Counted from the stretch's first letter, positions 25,792 to 34,340 are shown. The stretch: DNA of 64,000 nt from Rhodobiaceae bacterium (GCA_020637985.1 JACKJK010000003.1:62001-126000); one strand, 5' to 3'. A program made the numbers and translations. Notes: a model not told the origin generated them from the letters alone.

Positions 25792-26928
25792 GTGACGCAG
25801 AGCCGGCTTGACGCCATCCGCGAGGTGATCGACTGGCCAAGGGGAAGCTTCGCGCGCAGGCGGCTTACGCTCGAAATCGAGGTGCATCGGCTGCGCCAGC
25901 GCATGGCGGCTTCGGCAGCCAAGCGCGGCCTTTCCGTACCGCATGCCCTGCAGCTTCGCCGCAAGGCACACGTCCGGGTTCTTTCGGCTGCCGAGCCCGT
26001 GCTGATGGTAGCGGTGGGCGGCACCCCGCGCCTGTGGATGGTGCGCACATTGGCGCGTGAACTGCGCGGCCGCCCGGCGGTCTTCCTGCTGCTGCTCTAC
26101 TGGAGCGCCGAAAGCGAGGCCTCCGTCTCCGTCTTCCACCGCGAGGCCGAGCGCTTCCGCGCCGATTTCCCGGACCACGCGCTGGTCTTTCTGTGCAACA
26201 CCGCGCGCGAGCGGGAACTGTTCCGCGCCGCCGGCGAAACCGCGTTCTTCGCCAACCACAACATGCTCGTGCGCGAGGATGTGTTTCGCCCGCTCACGGA
26301 CGTCTCGCCGCGCTTCGACGCGGTCTATAACGCCAAGCTCGCCGTCTTCAAGCGCCACAGCCTGGCCGCTCTGGTCGCGCAACGCGCGCTGGTCACCTAC
26401 GTCGACGGCGTCGACATGCCGCCAGCGGCCTCAAGAGCTTTTTTCCGGGGGCTGGCGCTGGACGGCTGGGGCGTGGTCAATCCGCTGGTCGACGGCCTGC
26501 CGCGCCCGATCTCCCCCGAAGACGTCAACCGCGCCTATGCCGAGGCGCGCGTCGGCCTGTGCCTGTCGGCGGAGGAGGGCGCGATGTATGCAAGCGTCGA
26601 ATACATGCTGGCGGGCCTGCCCGTGGTGACGACGCCGAGCCGCGGCGGCCGGGAGGTCTTCATCGATCCCGAATTCTGCACGACCGTCGAGCCCGATGCG
26701 CAGGCCGTGCGCGCGGCGGTGGACGGACTGATCGCGGCGGACATCCCGCGTGAGCACATCCGCGCAAGCACGCTCGAACGGCTTGGTGCGCATCGCCGGC
26801 AGTTCTGCGACCAGCTCGGCGCGTTCATGCAGGCGCGTAGCGGTCTGGCCCTTCAATCCGAAGCAGTTGCCGGGATGCCCGTGACGGCGGCTATCGCCGA
26901 TCACCTGTCGCGATTGAAAACCCGCTGA
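25792..26928 (+). CDS. GT4-type glycosyltransferase
   Basis: The 378-residue protein starts at GTG 25792 with AAGGA about nine bases upstream. A basic N-terminus precedes an N-terminal Rossmann domain. The C-terminal half contains RVGLCLSAEEGAMYASVEYM, including an E-x7-E pattern typical of GT-B retaining enzymes, then LAGLPVVTTPSRGGREVF, the GT4 nucleotide-sugar contact region. It follows the sulfotransferase by 27 bases and is presumably co-transcribed. A sugar acceptor on a lipid exported by the neighbouring MMPL protein would join the genes in one pathway; this is inferred from position only. Confidence 0.8.
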   Translation: MTQSRLDAIREVIDWPRGSFARRRLTLEIEVHRLRQRMAASAAKRGLSVPHALQLRRKAHVRVLSAAEPVLMVAVGGTPRLWMVRTLARELRGRPAVFLLLLYWSAESEASVSVFHREAERFRADFPDHALVFLCNTARERELFRAAGETAFFANHNMLVREDVFRPLTDVSPRFDAVYNAKLAVFKRHSLAALVAQRALVTYVDGVDMPPAASRAFFRGLALDGWGVVNPLVDGLPRPISPEDVNRAYAEARVGLCLSAEEGAMYASVEYMLAGLPVVTTPSRGGREVFIDPEFCTTVEPDAQAVRAAVDGLIAADIPREHIRASTLERLGAHRRQFCDQLGAFMQARSGLALQSEAVAGMPVTAAIADHLSRLKTR

Positions 26929-26946
26929 AGCGCCCTGCAGATAAAT

Positions 26947-27696
26947 CTACTGCAGTCCGCCGTCGGCGATGATCGTGCGCCCCGTGATCCAGCCGGCCTC
27001 CGGCGAGGCAAGGAAGATCGCGATGCCGGCGATGTCGTCGGGCTGTCCGATACGCGCCAGCGGCGTCTGCGCGATGATGCCGTCGCGGCGCGCCGCCAGC
27101 GATGCGGCGGTCATGTCTGTCTCGATGATGCCGGGAGCAACCGCGTTGATGGTGATGCCACGCGGCCCGAGTTCCTTGGCGAAGGTGTGCACCAGCGTCG
27201 ACACGGCGGCCTTGGAAGCGGAATACAGCGCCGTGCTCGGCATCGGCCCGTAGGCAAGGCGCGAGGAAATGTGCACGATACGCCCGCCCGGTGCGCTCAG
27301 CACCCGTGCCGCCGCCTTGGTCAGCAGGGCAACCGCCGTGACGTTGGTGTCGAGGATCGCCCGGCAGTGGTCGGCCGTGATGTCGCCGAGGAGCGCGTTC
27401 TGCATGATGCCGGCGCAGTTGATGACGACATCGAGCCCGCCGAGCCCCTTGTGCGCACCTTCCACCAGCGCCTCGATATCGGCGGGCACCGCGACGTCGC
27501 CCTTCAGCGTGACGGCGTTACCGCCGGCAGCGCGCACGTCGGCGGCCACGTCCTCGGCCGCACCCGCCTCGCTGCGGTAGCCGACGCCGACATGCGCGCC
27601 GAGCGCGCCGAGCCGCCTGGCCGTGGCAGCGCCGATGCCGCGCGAACCGCCGGTGATGAGCACGCGCTTGCCGGCGAATAATTTGGACGTGTCCAT
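26947..27696 (-). CDS. Classical SDR-family dehydrogenase
   Basis: The 249-residue classical short-chain dehydrogenase/reductase has TGGSRGIG (cofactor loop, 15-22), NCAGIMQN (NNAG-type strand), catalytic Ser in HISSR, Tyr-x3-Lys in TALYSASKAA and the C-terminal TGRTIIADGGLQ. The Arg in SRG plus YRSE after beta-2 suggests NADP(H). GGAG lies eight bases before the ATG. It follows the flavodoxin-fold gene by 12 bases on the same strand and is the last gene of the TRAP/BKACE operon. Substrate is unknown, probably a hydroxy/keto intermediate of that pathway. Confidence 0.88.
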   Translation of the reverse strand: MDTSKLFAGKRVLITGGSRGIGAATARRLGALGAHVGVGYRSEAGAAEDVAADVRAAGGNAVTLKGDVAVPADIEALVEGAHKGLGGLDVVINCAGIMQNALLGDITADHCRAILDTNVTAVALLTKAAARVLSAPGGRIVHISSRLAYGPMPSTALYSASKAAVSTLVHTFAKELGPRGITINAVAPGIIETDMTAASLAARRDGIIAQTPLARIGQPDDIAGIAIFLASPEAGWITGRTIIADGGLQ

Positions 27697-27708
27697 GTGG
27701 CGATCTCC

Positions 27709-28425
27709 TCAGCCTTTGCGTGACCATGCGTTGTCGGCGACGAGGTCGAGCGGGCTTCCCGCCGGTCCTTGCCGAACGACTTCGCGCGCCGCCGTTGCGA
27801 CCGCGCGCGCCGCGAAATCGCGCAGGTACCCCGCCCGCGTCGCGTCGTCGACGCGCGGCGCGCCATAGGCGATGAACGGCGGCTCGACGGTGTAGCCCAT
27901 GTATTCGAGCGTCAGGTGCTGGGGTTGCCACAGCACCTTCTCGACCTCGCCGTAGACGCCGTCCGGCCCGAAGCGCGCCTCGGTGCCCCCCGCCGTGACC
28001 GACAGCATCGCGCGCCGTCCCTTGAACAGGCCGCTGTCGAAGCGCGCGCCGTCGACATAGGCGAAGCCGTAGGCAAGGACGCGCTCGAACCAGCCCTTCA
28101 GGATCGCCGGCGGCCCGCCCCACCACAGCGGGAACTGCAGGATCAACAGGTCGGCAGCGGCGACGCGCGCCTGCTCGCGCGCGATGTCCGGCGCAAAGGC
28201 GTTCTCGCGCGCCGCAAGCGCCTGTTCGCTCTGGTAGTGGAAGCGGGCAGGGTCCGCGGTCGTGGTGAAGTCGTGCCGCCCGGCGAGCGGGTTGAAGCCC
28301 TCGCCGTAGAGGTCCGACACGGTGACATCGTGACCGGCTTCGGCGAGCGCGGTGCGCGCGGCCTGCGCCATCGCCGCGTTGAACGATGCCGGCTCCGGGT
28401 GTGCGAGCACGATCAGGACGTTCAT
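27709..28425 (-). CDS. NAD(P)H dehydrogenase (quinone)/flavodoxin-fold oxidoreductase
   Basis: The 238-residue protein is of the NQO1/MdaB-KefF type: N-terminal VLIVLAHPEPASFNAAM with the HPxxxSFN phosphate-binding motif, and LQFPLWWGGPPAILKGWFERV, the PLWW loop contacting flavin. Such enzymes reduce quinones or other acceptors by two electrons using FAD or FMN. ATG 28425 follows AGGAGTGGAG with good spacing; a GTG lies one codon earlier. It sits between the BKACE-type gene and an SDR in the same transcript, so an aromatic or quinoid intermediate is possible. Confidence 0.85.
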   Translation of the reverse strand: MNVLIVLAHPEPASFNAAMAQAARTALAEAGHDVTVSDLYGEGFNPLAGRHDFTTTADPARFHYQSEQALAARENAFAPDIAREQARVAAADLLILQFPLWWGGPPAILKGWFERVLAYGFAYVDGARFDSGLFKGRRAMLSVTAGGTEARFGPDGVYGEVEKVLWQPQHLTLEYMGYTVEPPFIAYGAPRVDDATRAGYLRDFAARAVATAAREVVRQGPAGSPLDLVADNAWSRKG

Positions 28426-28449
28426 CACCGACGCTCCACTCCTGCCACG

Positions 28450-29376
28450 TCAGAACGCGACACGGTCCGCGCCCTTCAGCTGCAGGATCTCGCGCGCGTC
28501 GGCGGGCGTGGCGATCTCCAGCCCTAGTTCCTCGATGATGCGGCGCACCTTGGCGACCTGCTCGGCGTTCGACTGCGCCAGCTTCTTCGGGCCGATCCAC
28601 AGCGAATCCTCAAGCCCGACGCGCACGTTGCCGCCCATCGACGCGGCGATCGCGGCGATGGTCATCTGGTTGCGTCCCGCCCCCAGCACGGACCAGCGGT
28701 AGTCGTCGCCGAACAGCCGGTCGGCGGTGCGCTTCATGTGCGCGATGTCCTCCGGGTGGCCGCCGATGCCGCCGAGGATGCCGAACACGCTCTGCACGAA
28801 GAACGGCGGCTTCACCAGCCCGCGGTCGACGAAATGCGCCAGCGTGTAGAGGTGGCCGATGTCGTAGCACTCGATCTCGAAGCGCGTGCCGTTCTCCGCG
28901 CAGGTGGTCAGGATCATCTCGATGTCTGCGAAGGTGTTCTTGAAGATGCGGTCGCGCGAGCCTTCCAGATACGGCCGCTCCCAGTCGTGCTTGAGGTCCT
29001 TGAACCGGTCGAGCATGGGATACAGGCCGAAATTCATCGACCCCATGTTGAGCGAGGCGACTTCCGGCTTGAAGGTCGCGACCGGCTTCAGCCGCTCCTG
29101 CGTCGTCATCGTCGCCGCCCCGCCGGTGGTGATGTTGATGACGCAGTCGCAGCGTTGCTTGATGACCTGCAGGAAGGGCGCGAAGCGCTCCGGCGACTGG
29201 TCGGGCAGGCCGGTGTGCGGGTCGCGCGCATGCAGGTGGACGACCGCGGCGCCCGCCTCGCTTGCTCCGATCGCGGCCTCGGCGATTTCCTCCGCCGTGA
29301 CCGGCAGGTGCGGCGACATGGACGGGGTATGGATCGACCCCGTCACCGCGCAGGTGATGATGACTTTTCGCGCCAT
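28450..29376 (-). CDS. BKACE-family beta-keto acid cleavage enzyme (DUF849)
   Basis: The 308-residue TIM barrel matches Kce-type enzymes. The N-terminal TCAVTGSIHTPSMSPHLP precedes the zinc ligands HLHARD (His48, His50), and a conserved Glu in VGLEDSLW (about 250) is also expected at the metal. BKACE proteins condense a beta-keto acid with acetyl-CoA to give acetoacetate and a CoA ester; specificity differs widely between clades. Its presence in a TRAP transporter operon with an HpcH/HpaI aldolase and an amidohydrolase implies that a beta-keto acid is formed during degradation of the imported acid. Confidence 0.9.
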   Translation of the reverse strand: MARKVIITCAVTGSIHTPSMSPHLPVTAEEIAEAAIGASEAGAAVVHLHARDPHTGLPDQSPERFAPFLQVIKQRCDCVINITTGGAATMTTQERLKPVATFKPEVASLNMGSMNFGLYPMLDRFKDLKHDWERPYLEGSRDRIFKNTFADIEMILTTCAENGTRFEIECYDIGHLYTLAHFVDRGLVKPPFFVQSVFGILGGIGGHPEDIAHMKRTADRLFGDDYRWSVLGAGRNQMTIAAIAASMGGNVRVGLEDSLWIGPKKLAQSNAEQVAKVRRIIEELGLEIATPADAREILQLKGADRVAF

Positions 29377-29415
29377 GCGTCGTCTCCCGAGGTTCCCCGT
29401 TTTCCCGTCTGCGGC

Positions 29416-30360
29416 TCAGGCCGCGAGGCCGAGGAGGTGCGCCGCGTTGGCCGAGGTCATCGTGCGGATGTCGGCCTCTGGAACCTGCAGGTCGAGCATC
29501 ATGGAGACGATCGCCCGGTAGCCGTCGACCGGCATCATCGCCTGCGTCAGGCCGAGGTCGGAGCCGAGCACGGTGCGGTCGACGCCGGCGACCTCGATCA
29601 GGTGCAGCAGGTCCTGGCCGTCGTGCTGCTTGGCGCGGCCGGGCGTGAACATGCAGATAGAGTGCTCCATGTAGGCGCCGAGCGAAACCAGCCCGCGGAT
29701 GTCCTCGTCCGAGCAGCCGATGATGTAGGTCGGGTGGTTGACCATCATCTTCTTGACGCCGCGCTTGGCCGCTTCCTCGAACAGCACGAACAGTTCGCTG
29801 ACATGCAGGTGACCGCCGGCGAGGATGATGTCGGCTTCCGCAATCAGGTCGCAGATCTGCTTGGCCTCGTCGATCAGCTTGCCGTTGGCATCGAGCACGC
29901 TCAGCGGAATCGGCGGCAGCATCGGCCGTGCGGTCTTCGGGAACGACTTCGACTGGTAGGCCGTGATGTGGTTCTGGGCCGCGAACGTCGGCATCCAGAC
30001 GATCTTGCCGCCGAGCTTGATCGAGTGGTCGACGGCGTGCGGGTTGATGCCGCCCGAGGCATTGTTCAGCGCGACGCCGGAGAACAGCTCGATGTCGGCG
30101 TCCGGATAGATGTCCTTCAGCACCTGGCAGTGCGGCATGCCGACATAGTAGTGATCCTTGTAGAGCAGCGCCTTGAAGCCGGCCTCAAGAGCATCCTTGA
30201 ACGCCTGATGGTGACCGAGAATGCGCGGCATCGCGGCAGGACCGGAATGGCAATGCAGGTCCACCGCGCCGACCAGCAGCGCGGCGACTTCCTTGGCGCG
30301 CCTGGGCTCCATCGGCTCGAGCGGGACGACGGTCGGATAGTTGGTCGTTGTATCAGCCAT
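29416..30360 (-). CDS. DUF6282-like amidohydrolase-superfamily protein
   Basis: The 314-residue protein has amidohydrolase-type metal ligands: DLHCHSGPAAMPR (HxH, His36/His38), AGGHLHVSE, MVNHPTYI and a late LGSDLG aspartate. The order fits the TIM-barrel superfamily, and the sequence resembles the uncharacterised DUF6282 group. Such proteins hydrolyse C-N or C-O bonds, including lactones and cyclic amides. It sits between the HpcH/HpaI aldolase gene and the BKACE gene on the same strand. Ring opening of a small heterocycle before C-C cleavage would fit, but substrate is unknown. Confidence 0.75.
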   Translation of the reverse strand: MADTTTNYPTVVPLEPMEPRRAKEVAALLVGAVDLHCHSGPAAMPRILGHHQAFKDALEAGFKALLYKDHYYVGMPHCQVLKDIYPDADIELFSGVALNNASGGINPHAVDHSIKLGGKIVWMPTFAAQNHITAYQSKSFPKTARPMLPPIPLSVLDANGKLIDEAKQICDLIAEADIILAGGHLHVSELFVLFEEAAKRGVKKMMVNHPTYIIGCSDEDIRGLVSLGAYMEHSICMFTPGRAKQHDGQDLLHLIEVAGVDRTVLGSDLGLTQAMMPVDGYRAIVSMMLDLQVPEADIRTMTSANAAHLLGLAA

Positions 30361-30424
30361 GATGTGGGCCTCCCGTGAATATGGATGTGATTGAAAAGCG
30401 CGGCGCGTTGCAGGCTGCAGGTCT

Positions 30425-31207
30425 TCAACGCGCCGCGCTTATGTCGCCATAGGCCTTCAGGGCCGCCTGGCGCATGAACCCCTGGTCGGACGCGACGATG
30501 AAGGCGCTCGCGCCCATGTCCTTGAATCGCTTGGCTTCCTCGCCGGTCGACACCATGACGGCGACCGGCTTGCCGGCGCGCCTGGCGGCGGCGAGGATCT
30601 TCTCGCACACGGCGATGATCTCTGGCGCGTCGAGGCCGCTGGCGCCAAGCGCCACCGTCAGGTCGCCGCGCCCCAGGAAGACGCCGTCGAGCCCTTCGGT
30701 TCCGATGATCGCGTCGAGGTCGTCGAGAGCTTCGGGATCCTCGATCATGGCGATGAAGGCCGCAGCCGCGTCGGACGCCTCGACATGCGCCCAGATGCTG
30801 GCCGCGCCGAAGCCGCCGGCCCGCGTCGTGTTGGAGAAGCCGCGCTTGCCGCCGCGATAGCGGCAGGCGGCGGCGATTTCTTGCGCCTTCGCCGCCGAGC
30901 TGACATGCGGAACCATGACGCCGGCCGCACCGTCGTCCAGCACCGCGAGAACCTTGGCCGGCGAGGGCTCGGCGACGCGCACGATGCCCGCCGTTCCAGC
31001 CGCGCGCGCCGCCAGCAGCGCGGTGTCGATGGCGCAACGGTCCCACGGCGCATGCTCCTCGTCGATGATGACGAACTCGAAGCCGCACGCCCCGATCACC
31101 TCGATGGGGTGCGTCGCCGGCGTCTTGATGAAGGTGCCGACGAGATGCTCGCCGTCGATGAAGCGCTTGCGGAAACCGGTCGGAGCAGGGCGGGCAGGGG
31201 CGGTCAT
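30425..31207 (-). CDS. HpcH/HpaI-family aldolase
   Basis: The 260-residue class II pyruvate aldolase-type protein has the family motifs FVIIDEEHAPW (general-base His and acidic residues), VRVAEPSP, GVMVPHVSSA, SNTTRAGGFG, MIEDPEAL and FLGRGDLTVALG. Such enzymes cleave 2-keto-4-hydroxy acids to pyruvate or glyoxylate plus an aldehyde using Mg2+ or Mn2+. Length is normal. It is 13 bases downstream of the TRAP large permease, so the imported acid is probably converted to its substrate by neighbouring hydrolase and dehydrogenase activities. Confidence 0.86.
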   Translation of the reverse strand: MTAPARPAPTGFRKRFIDGEHLVGTFIKTPATHPIEVIGACGFEFVIIDEEHAPWDRCAIDTALLAARAAGTAGIVRVAEPSPAKVLAVLDDGAAGVMVPHVSSAAKAQEIAAACRYRGGKRGFSNTTRAGGFGAASIWAHVEASDAAAAFIAMIEDPEALDDLDAIIGTEGLDGVFLGRGDLTVALGASGLDAPEIIAVCEKILAAARRAGKPVAVMVSTGEEAKRFKDMGASAFIVASDQGFMRQAALKAYGDISAAR

Positions 31208-31220
31208 GGTCTCTCCAGGT

Positions 31221-32501
31221 TCAGTTCACCGGCAGGAAGGCGTGCGGCAGGAACAGGGTGATTTGCGGCACCAGCGCCACCAGCGCCAGCACGAGCAGGC
31301 AGATGCCGATCAGCGGCAGTGCCTCGCGGGTGACCCGCGTCAATGGTTCGCCGGACGCCGCGCAGACGATGAACAGCAATATGCCGATGGGTGGCGTCGC
31401 CATCCCGATCACCACGTTGAGCACAACCATCGCGCCGAAGTGCACCGGGTCCATCGCGACGATCTTGGCGAATTGCAGCAGGATCGGCATGGTCAGGATC
31501 AGGATCGAGATCGGCTCCAGGAACATGCCCAGCACGATCAGGACGATGTTGAGGAAGAACAGCACCGCGTAGGGGTTGTCGCTGATCGACAGCACCGCCG
31601 AGGCGACCTTCGTGGGTACGTGCTCCAGCGTGAAGACGAAGGCGACGATGCTCGCCATCGCCGTGATGAACAGGATCGCCGCGCTGACCAGCGTCGTCGA
31701 GATCATCGCGTCCCACACGCGCTGGAAGGTCAGGTCGCGGTAGATGAAGCCGATGAACAGGGCGTAGGCAACCGCGACCGCGGCCGCTTCGGTCGGCGTG
31801 AAGACGCCGGCCTTGATGCCGACGATGATGATCAGCGGCAGCATCAGCGCCGGCAACGTGCGAACGGTCGATGCGCGCCGCTCCGCCCAGCTCATCTTGG
31901 GCGTGACGGGGAAATTCTCCCGCCGCGCGCGCCAGCTGACGTACAGCAGCAGGCCAGTGGCGATCAGGATGCCGGGAACGACGCCGGCGACGAACAGCTG
32001 GCCGATCGAGGTGCCCGACAGCACGCCGTAGATGATCATCGTGATGCTCGGCGGGATGATCGGCCCCATGATCGAGCTGACGCCGACGATGGCGGCGGCA
32101 TAGGCCGGCGGCATGCCCTGCTTGCGCATGGCCGGGATCAGGATCGAGCCGAGTGCCGCGGCTTCCGCCGTGGCGCTGCCCGAGATGCCGGCGAAGAAAC
32201 CCGACGACAGGACCGTCACGGCCGACATGCCGCCCTTGCGATGGCCGACCATGGCGCGTGCGAAAACGACGATGCGGTCGGTGATGCCGCCAACGTTCAT
32301 CAGCGTTCCGGCCAGCAGGAACAGCGGAATTGTGAGCAGGATGAACTGGTCGACGCCGGCCATCATGCGTTGCGGGAAGGCGAGGATGATGCCGCCGTTG
32401 CCGCTCAGGAACAGGTAGGACATCGCCGCGATGCCAAGCGCCAGCGCGATCGGGACGCCGGTGGCAAACAGCAGGAAGAGGGATGCGAAGAATCCGGCCA
32501 T
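31221..32501 (-). CDS. dctM: TRAP transporter large permease (DctM)
   Basis: The 426-residue integral membrane protein has about twelve hydrophobic segments and the DctM signatures VDQFILLTIPLFLLAGTLMN and GISGSATAEAAALGSILIPAMRKQG. It forms the ion-driven translocation unit of a tripartite periplasmic transporter. It is preceded, six bases away, by the DctQ subunit and then the binding protein gene. The substrate is probably a small carboxylate consumed by the aldolase, amidohydrolase and BKACE enzymes encoded just downstream. Confidence 0.92.
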   Translation of the reverse strand: MAGFFASLFLLFATGVPIALALGIAAMSYLFLSGNGGIILAFPQRMMAGVDQFILLTIPLFLLAGTLMNVGGITDRIVVFARAMVGHRKGGMSAVTVLSSGFFAGISGSATAEAAALGSILIPAMRKQGMPPAYAAAIVGVSSIMGPIIPPSITMIIYGVLSGTSIGQLFVAGVVPGILIATGLLLYVSWRARRENFPVTPKMSWAERRASTVRTLPALMLPLIIIVGIKAGVFTPTEAAAVAVAYALFIGFIYRDLTFQRVWDAMISTTLVSAAILFITAMASIVAFVFTLEHVPTKVASAVLSISDNPYAVLFFLNIVLIVLGMFLEPISILILTMPILLQFAKIVAMDPVHFGAMVVLNVVIGMATPPIGILLFIVCAASGEPLTRVTREALPLIGICLLVLALVALVPQITLFLPHAFLPVN

Positions 32502-32507
32502 GACCGC

Positions 32508-33053
32508 CTAGTGCCCCCCCGCCCGTTCGCCGTGCCGGTGGCGCGCCAGGAGCGCCCGCCAGTCGATCGCCAGCGAGGCGATCAGATGCAGGCCCAGCAG
32601 CAGGCAGCCGATTGGCACCGAGATGTAGACCCAGAAGATCGACAGCCCCACCGGCTTGCCGATGAGCGACGTCGAGATGAAGTCGATCGCAGGGATGACC
32701 TGGTTGGAGAAGCGCCCCGCGTAGTCGTAGCCGTTGGTCATCATCAGCCACAGGAACGTAAGCGCCGGAACCGTCACAAGCACCTTGAGCGCGAACCGGA
32801 CACGCGGCGACAGCATCAGCGGAACGACTTCGACGGAGACCAGTTCGCCGCGCTGGTAGGCCATGCCGACATACAGGAAGGTCTGCCAGATCAGCAGGTA
32901 GCGGCAGAGCTCTTCGGCCCAGATCAGGCTGCCGTTGAAGACGTAGCGGGCAACCACCTGGACCACCATGACGACGACGATGATCGACATCGTCGTTCCC
33001 GCGATCACTCGCAGAAGCCGGGTGTATCCCGCGATCAGCCTGTCGAGGAGCAT
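32508..33053 (-). CDS. dctQ: TRAP transporter small permease (DctQ)
   Basis: The protein has 181 residues from ATG 33053, chosen because AGGCGG lies just upstream and the DctQ N-terminus starts there; an in-frame ATG at 33098 would add a Pro/Ser-rich tail overlapping an intergenic hairpin. Four membrane segments are expected, with the family motif VVARYVFNGSLIWAEELCRY at the second. It partners with the large permease six bases downstream. A 10-bp hairpin (33087-33117) separates it from the binding-protein gene, likely lowering its expression relative to that gene. Confidence 0.9.
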   Translation of the reverse strand: MLLDRLIAGYTRLLRVIAGTTMSIIVVVMVVQVVARYVFNGSLIWAEELCRYLLIWQTFLYVGMAYQRGELVSVEVVPLMLSPRVRFALKVLVTVPALTFLWLMMTNGYDYAGRFSNQVIPAIDFISTSLIGKPVGLSIFWVYISVPIGCLLLGLHLIASLAIDWRALLARHRHGERAGGH

Positions 33054-33086
33054 CGGTCCGCCTGTCGGTGACGAGCTTGGCCTGGC

Positions 33087-33117
33087 TGGCCCCGGCATGG
33101 TTGCAGCGCCGGGGCCA
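33087..33117 (-). terminator. Intercistronic hairpin between dctP and dctQ
   Basis: Perfect 10-bp arms (33087-33096 TGGCCCCGGC; 33108-33117 GCCGGGGCCA) flank an 11-base loop in the 87-base gap after the dctP stop. There is no T-run. It probably stabilises the dctP mRNA or partly terminates, giving more binding protein than permease. Confidence 0.6.
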
Positions 33118-33140
33118 TCCGATGTCGGATCGTCGCGAGC

Positions 33141-34133
33141 CTAGCCTTGCGCGGCCTTCACGAACTCCGCGATCAGCGGCGACTTCTCGCTCCAGCTGGC
33201 GACCAGCGGCGCGACCTTGGCCTTCATCTCGTCGAGCCCTTCGAGCTCGAAGATCTCGACGCCCTTGCCCTTCAGTTCCGCGCGCCCGTCGAGGTCCTGC
33301 TGCTTCGTGTAGGCCAGCGTGGGCGCGGTGGAGTCCTTGCCGGCCTGCTTCATCGCGGCCTGGAGCTCCGGAGACAGTCCGTCGAAGAACGCCTTGTTGA
33401 CGGCGGTGACGTTGTGCCACGGGTAGTGGCCGGTCAGCGTGAAGTTCTTGCCGACCTCCCACAGGTTCTCGCCGATCATCGACGACACGTTGATTTCCAC
33501 CGCGTCGATGACCTTGGTTTGCAGCGCGCCGTAGACCTCGCCGTAGGGCAGGCCGATCGGCGACACGCCGACGGCTTCCCAGATCGCCTTGTGCAGCGGC
33601 ACCGGAACGATGCGCGTCTTCAGGCCGGCGAAATCGGCGAGCTTCTTGACCGGGTCCTTGGCCGACAGGAAGTGGCGCTGGCCGATGTCGGTGATCTGCA
33701 AGCCGACGAGGCCGGCTTCCGACAGGTCGTCGAGAATCTTCTGCGTGGTGTCGGTGACGGCCAGGGCCGAGAAGTGGTCGTAGTCCTTGATCAGGAACGG
33801 CAGCTGGAAGGCATCGAGCGCCGGGCGCCCGGTGACGAGCGGGAACAGCACGCCGCTGGAGCTGCACATCTGGTTGGTGCCCGCGATCGCCGATTCCAGG
33901 TTCTGCTTGTCGCTGCCGAGCTGGCGGTTCGGGAAGATCTGGATGTCGAATGCGCCCGGCACGAGTGCCTCCAGCGCCTTCTTGAATTCCACGGTCGCGA
34001 TGTGGCCGGGATGGACTTCTGCCGCGGCATGGGCGAGGCGCACCGAGATCGGCGCTGCCCGTGCGATATTCGGCATGGCAAGGGTTGCGGCTGCAGCGCC
34101 GGACATGGCGAGCACTTTGCGGCGAGAGTACAT
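33141..34133 (-). CDS. dctP: TRAP transporter substrate-binding protein (DctP)
   Basis: The 330-residue periplasmic protein has a twin-arginine-like signal (RRKVLAMSGAAAATLAMPNI, cleavage after ARA near residue 26). The DctP-type ligand-binding domain follows: VRLAHAAAEVHPGH at the N-terminus, LKTRIVPVPLHKAIWEAVG with the conserved Arg of carboxylate-binding TRAP proteins, and LPYGEVYGALQTKVIDAVE. It is the first gene of the long minus-strand operon (TRAP, aldolase, amidohydrolase, BKACE, oxidoreductases) and is divergent from the cupin/IclR pair. The conserved Arg indicates an organic acid ligand. Confidence 0.92.
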   Translation of the reverse strand: MYSRRKVLAMSGAAAATLAMPNIARAAPISVRLAHAAAEVHPGHIATVEFKKALEALVPGAFDIQIFPNRQLGSDKQNLESAIAGTNQMCSSSGVLFPLVTGRPALDAFQLPFLIKDYDHFSALAVTDTTQKILDDLSEAGLVGLQITDIGQRHFLSAKDPVKKLADFAGLKTRIVPVPLHKAIWEAVGVSPIGLPYGEVYGALQTKVIDAVEINVSSMIGENLWEVGKNFTLTGHYPWHNVTAVNKAFFDGLSPELQAAMKQAGKDSTAPTLAYTKQQDLDGRAELKGKGVEIFELEGLDEMKAKVAPLVASWSEKSPLIAEFVKAAQG

Positions 34134-34153
34134 GCTGTTTCCTCCGTTTCGTT

Positions 34154-34310
34154 ATGCAGAACGTTGTTGCGATAAATAATAAATTACCGCAAAGTGCTGT
34201 CAAGACACTCCTCGTGTTTCGCTGCATTGCAGCAATGCAGTGCAGCAAAATGGGCGGCTTGACATCCGTCCGCACGGGGCAATGATCATAAAAGGAACGA
34301 TGTTCTGCAT
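34154..34310. promoter_or_regulatory. Divergent control region with symmetrical operator candidates
   Basis: Between dctP (start 34133) and the cupin gene (start 34341) lie several symmetric elements. ATGCAGAAC at 34154-34162 and its inverse GTTCTGCAT at 34302-34310 bracket the region. A perfect 9-1-9 palindrome, CTGCATTGC/GCAATGCAG, is at 34222-34240. An imperfect repeat TTGCGATAA (34167-34175) / TTACCGCAA (34184-34192) lies close to dctP. The IclR regulator at 35338 is the obvious candidate binder. Binding and promoter positions are not shown by sequence. Confidence 0.55.
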
Positions 34311-34340
34311 GTCGGAACACTAAGACCTACGGGAGGCCCC

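Noticed and set aside
26935..26955. CTGCAG palindromic hairpin as terminator between convergent genes
   Set aside because: The stem is short and can fold in competing ways; no T-run follows.
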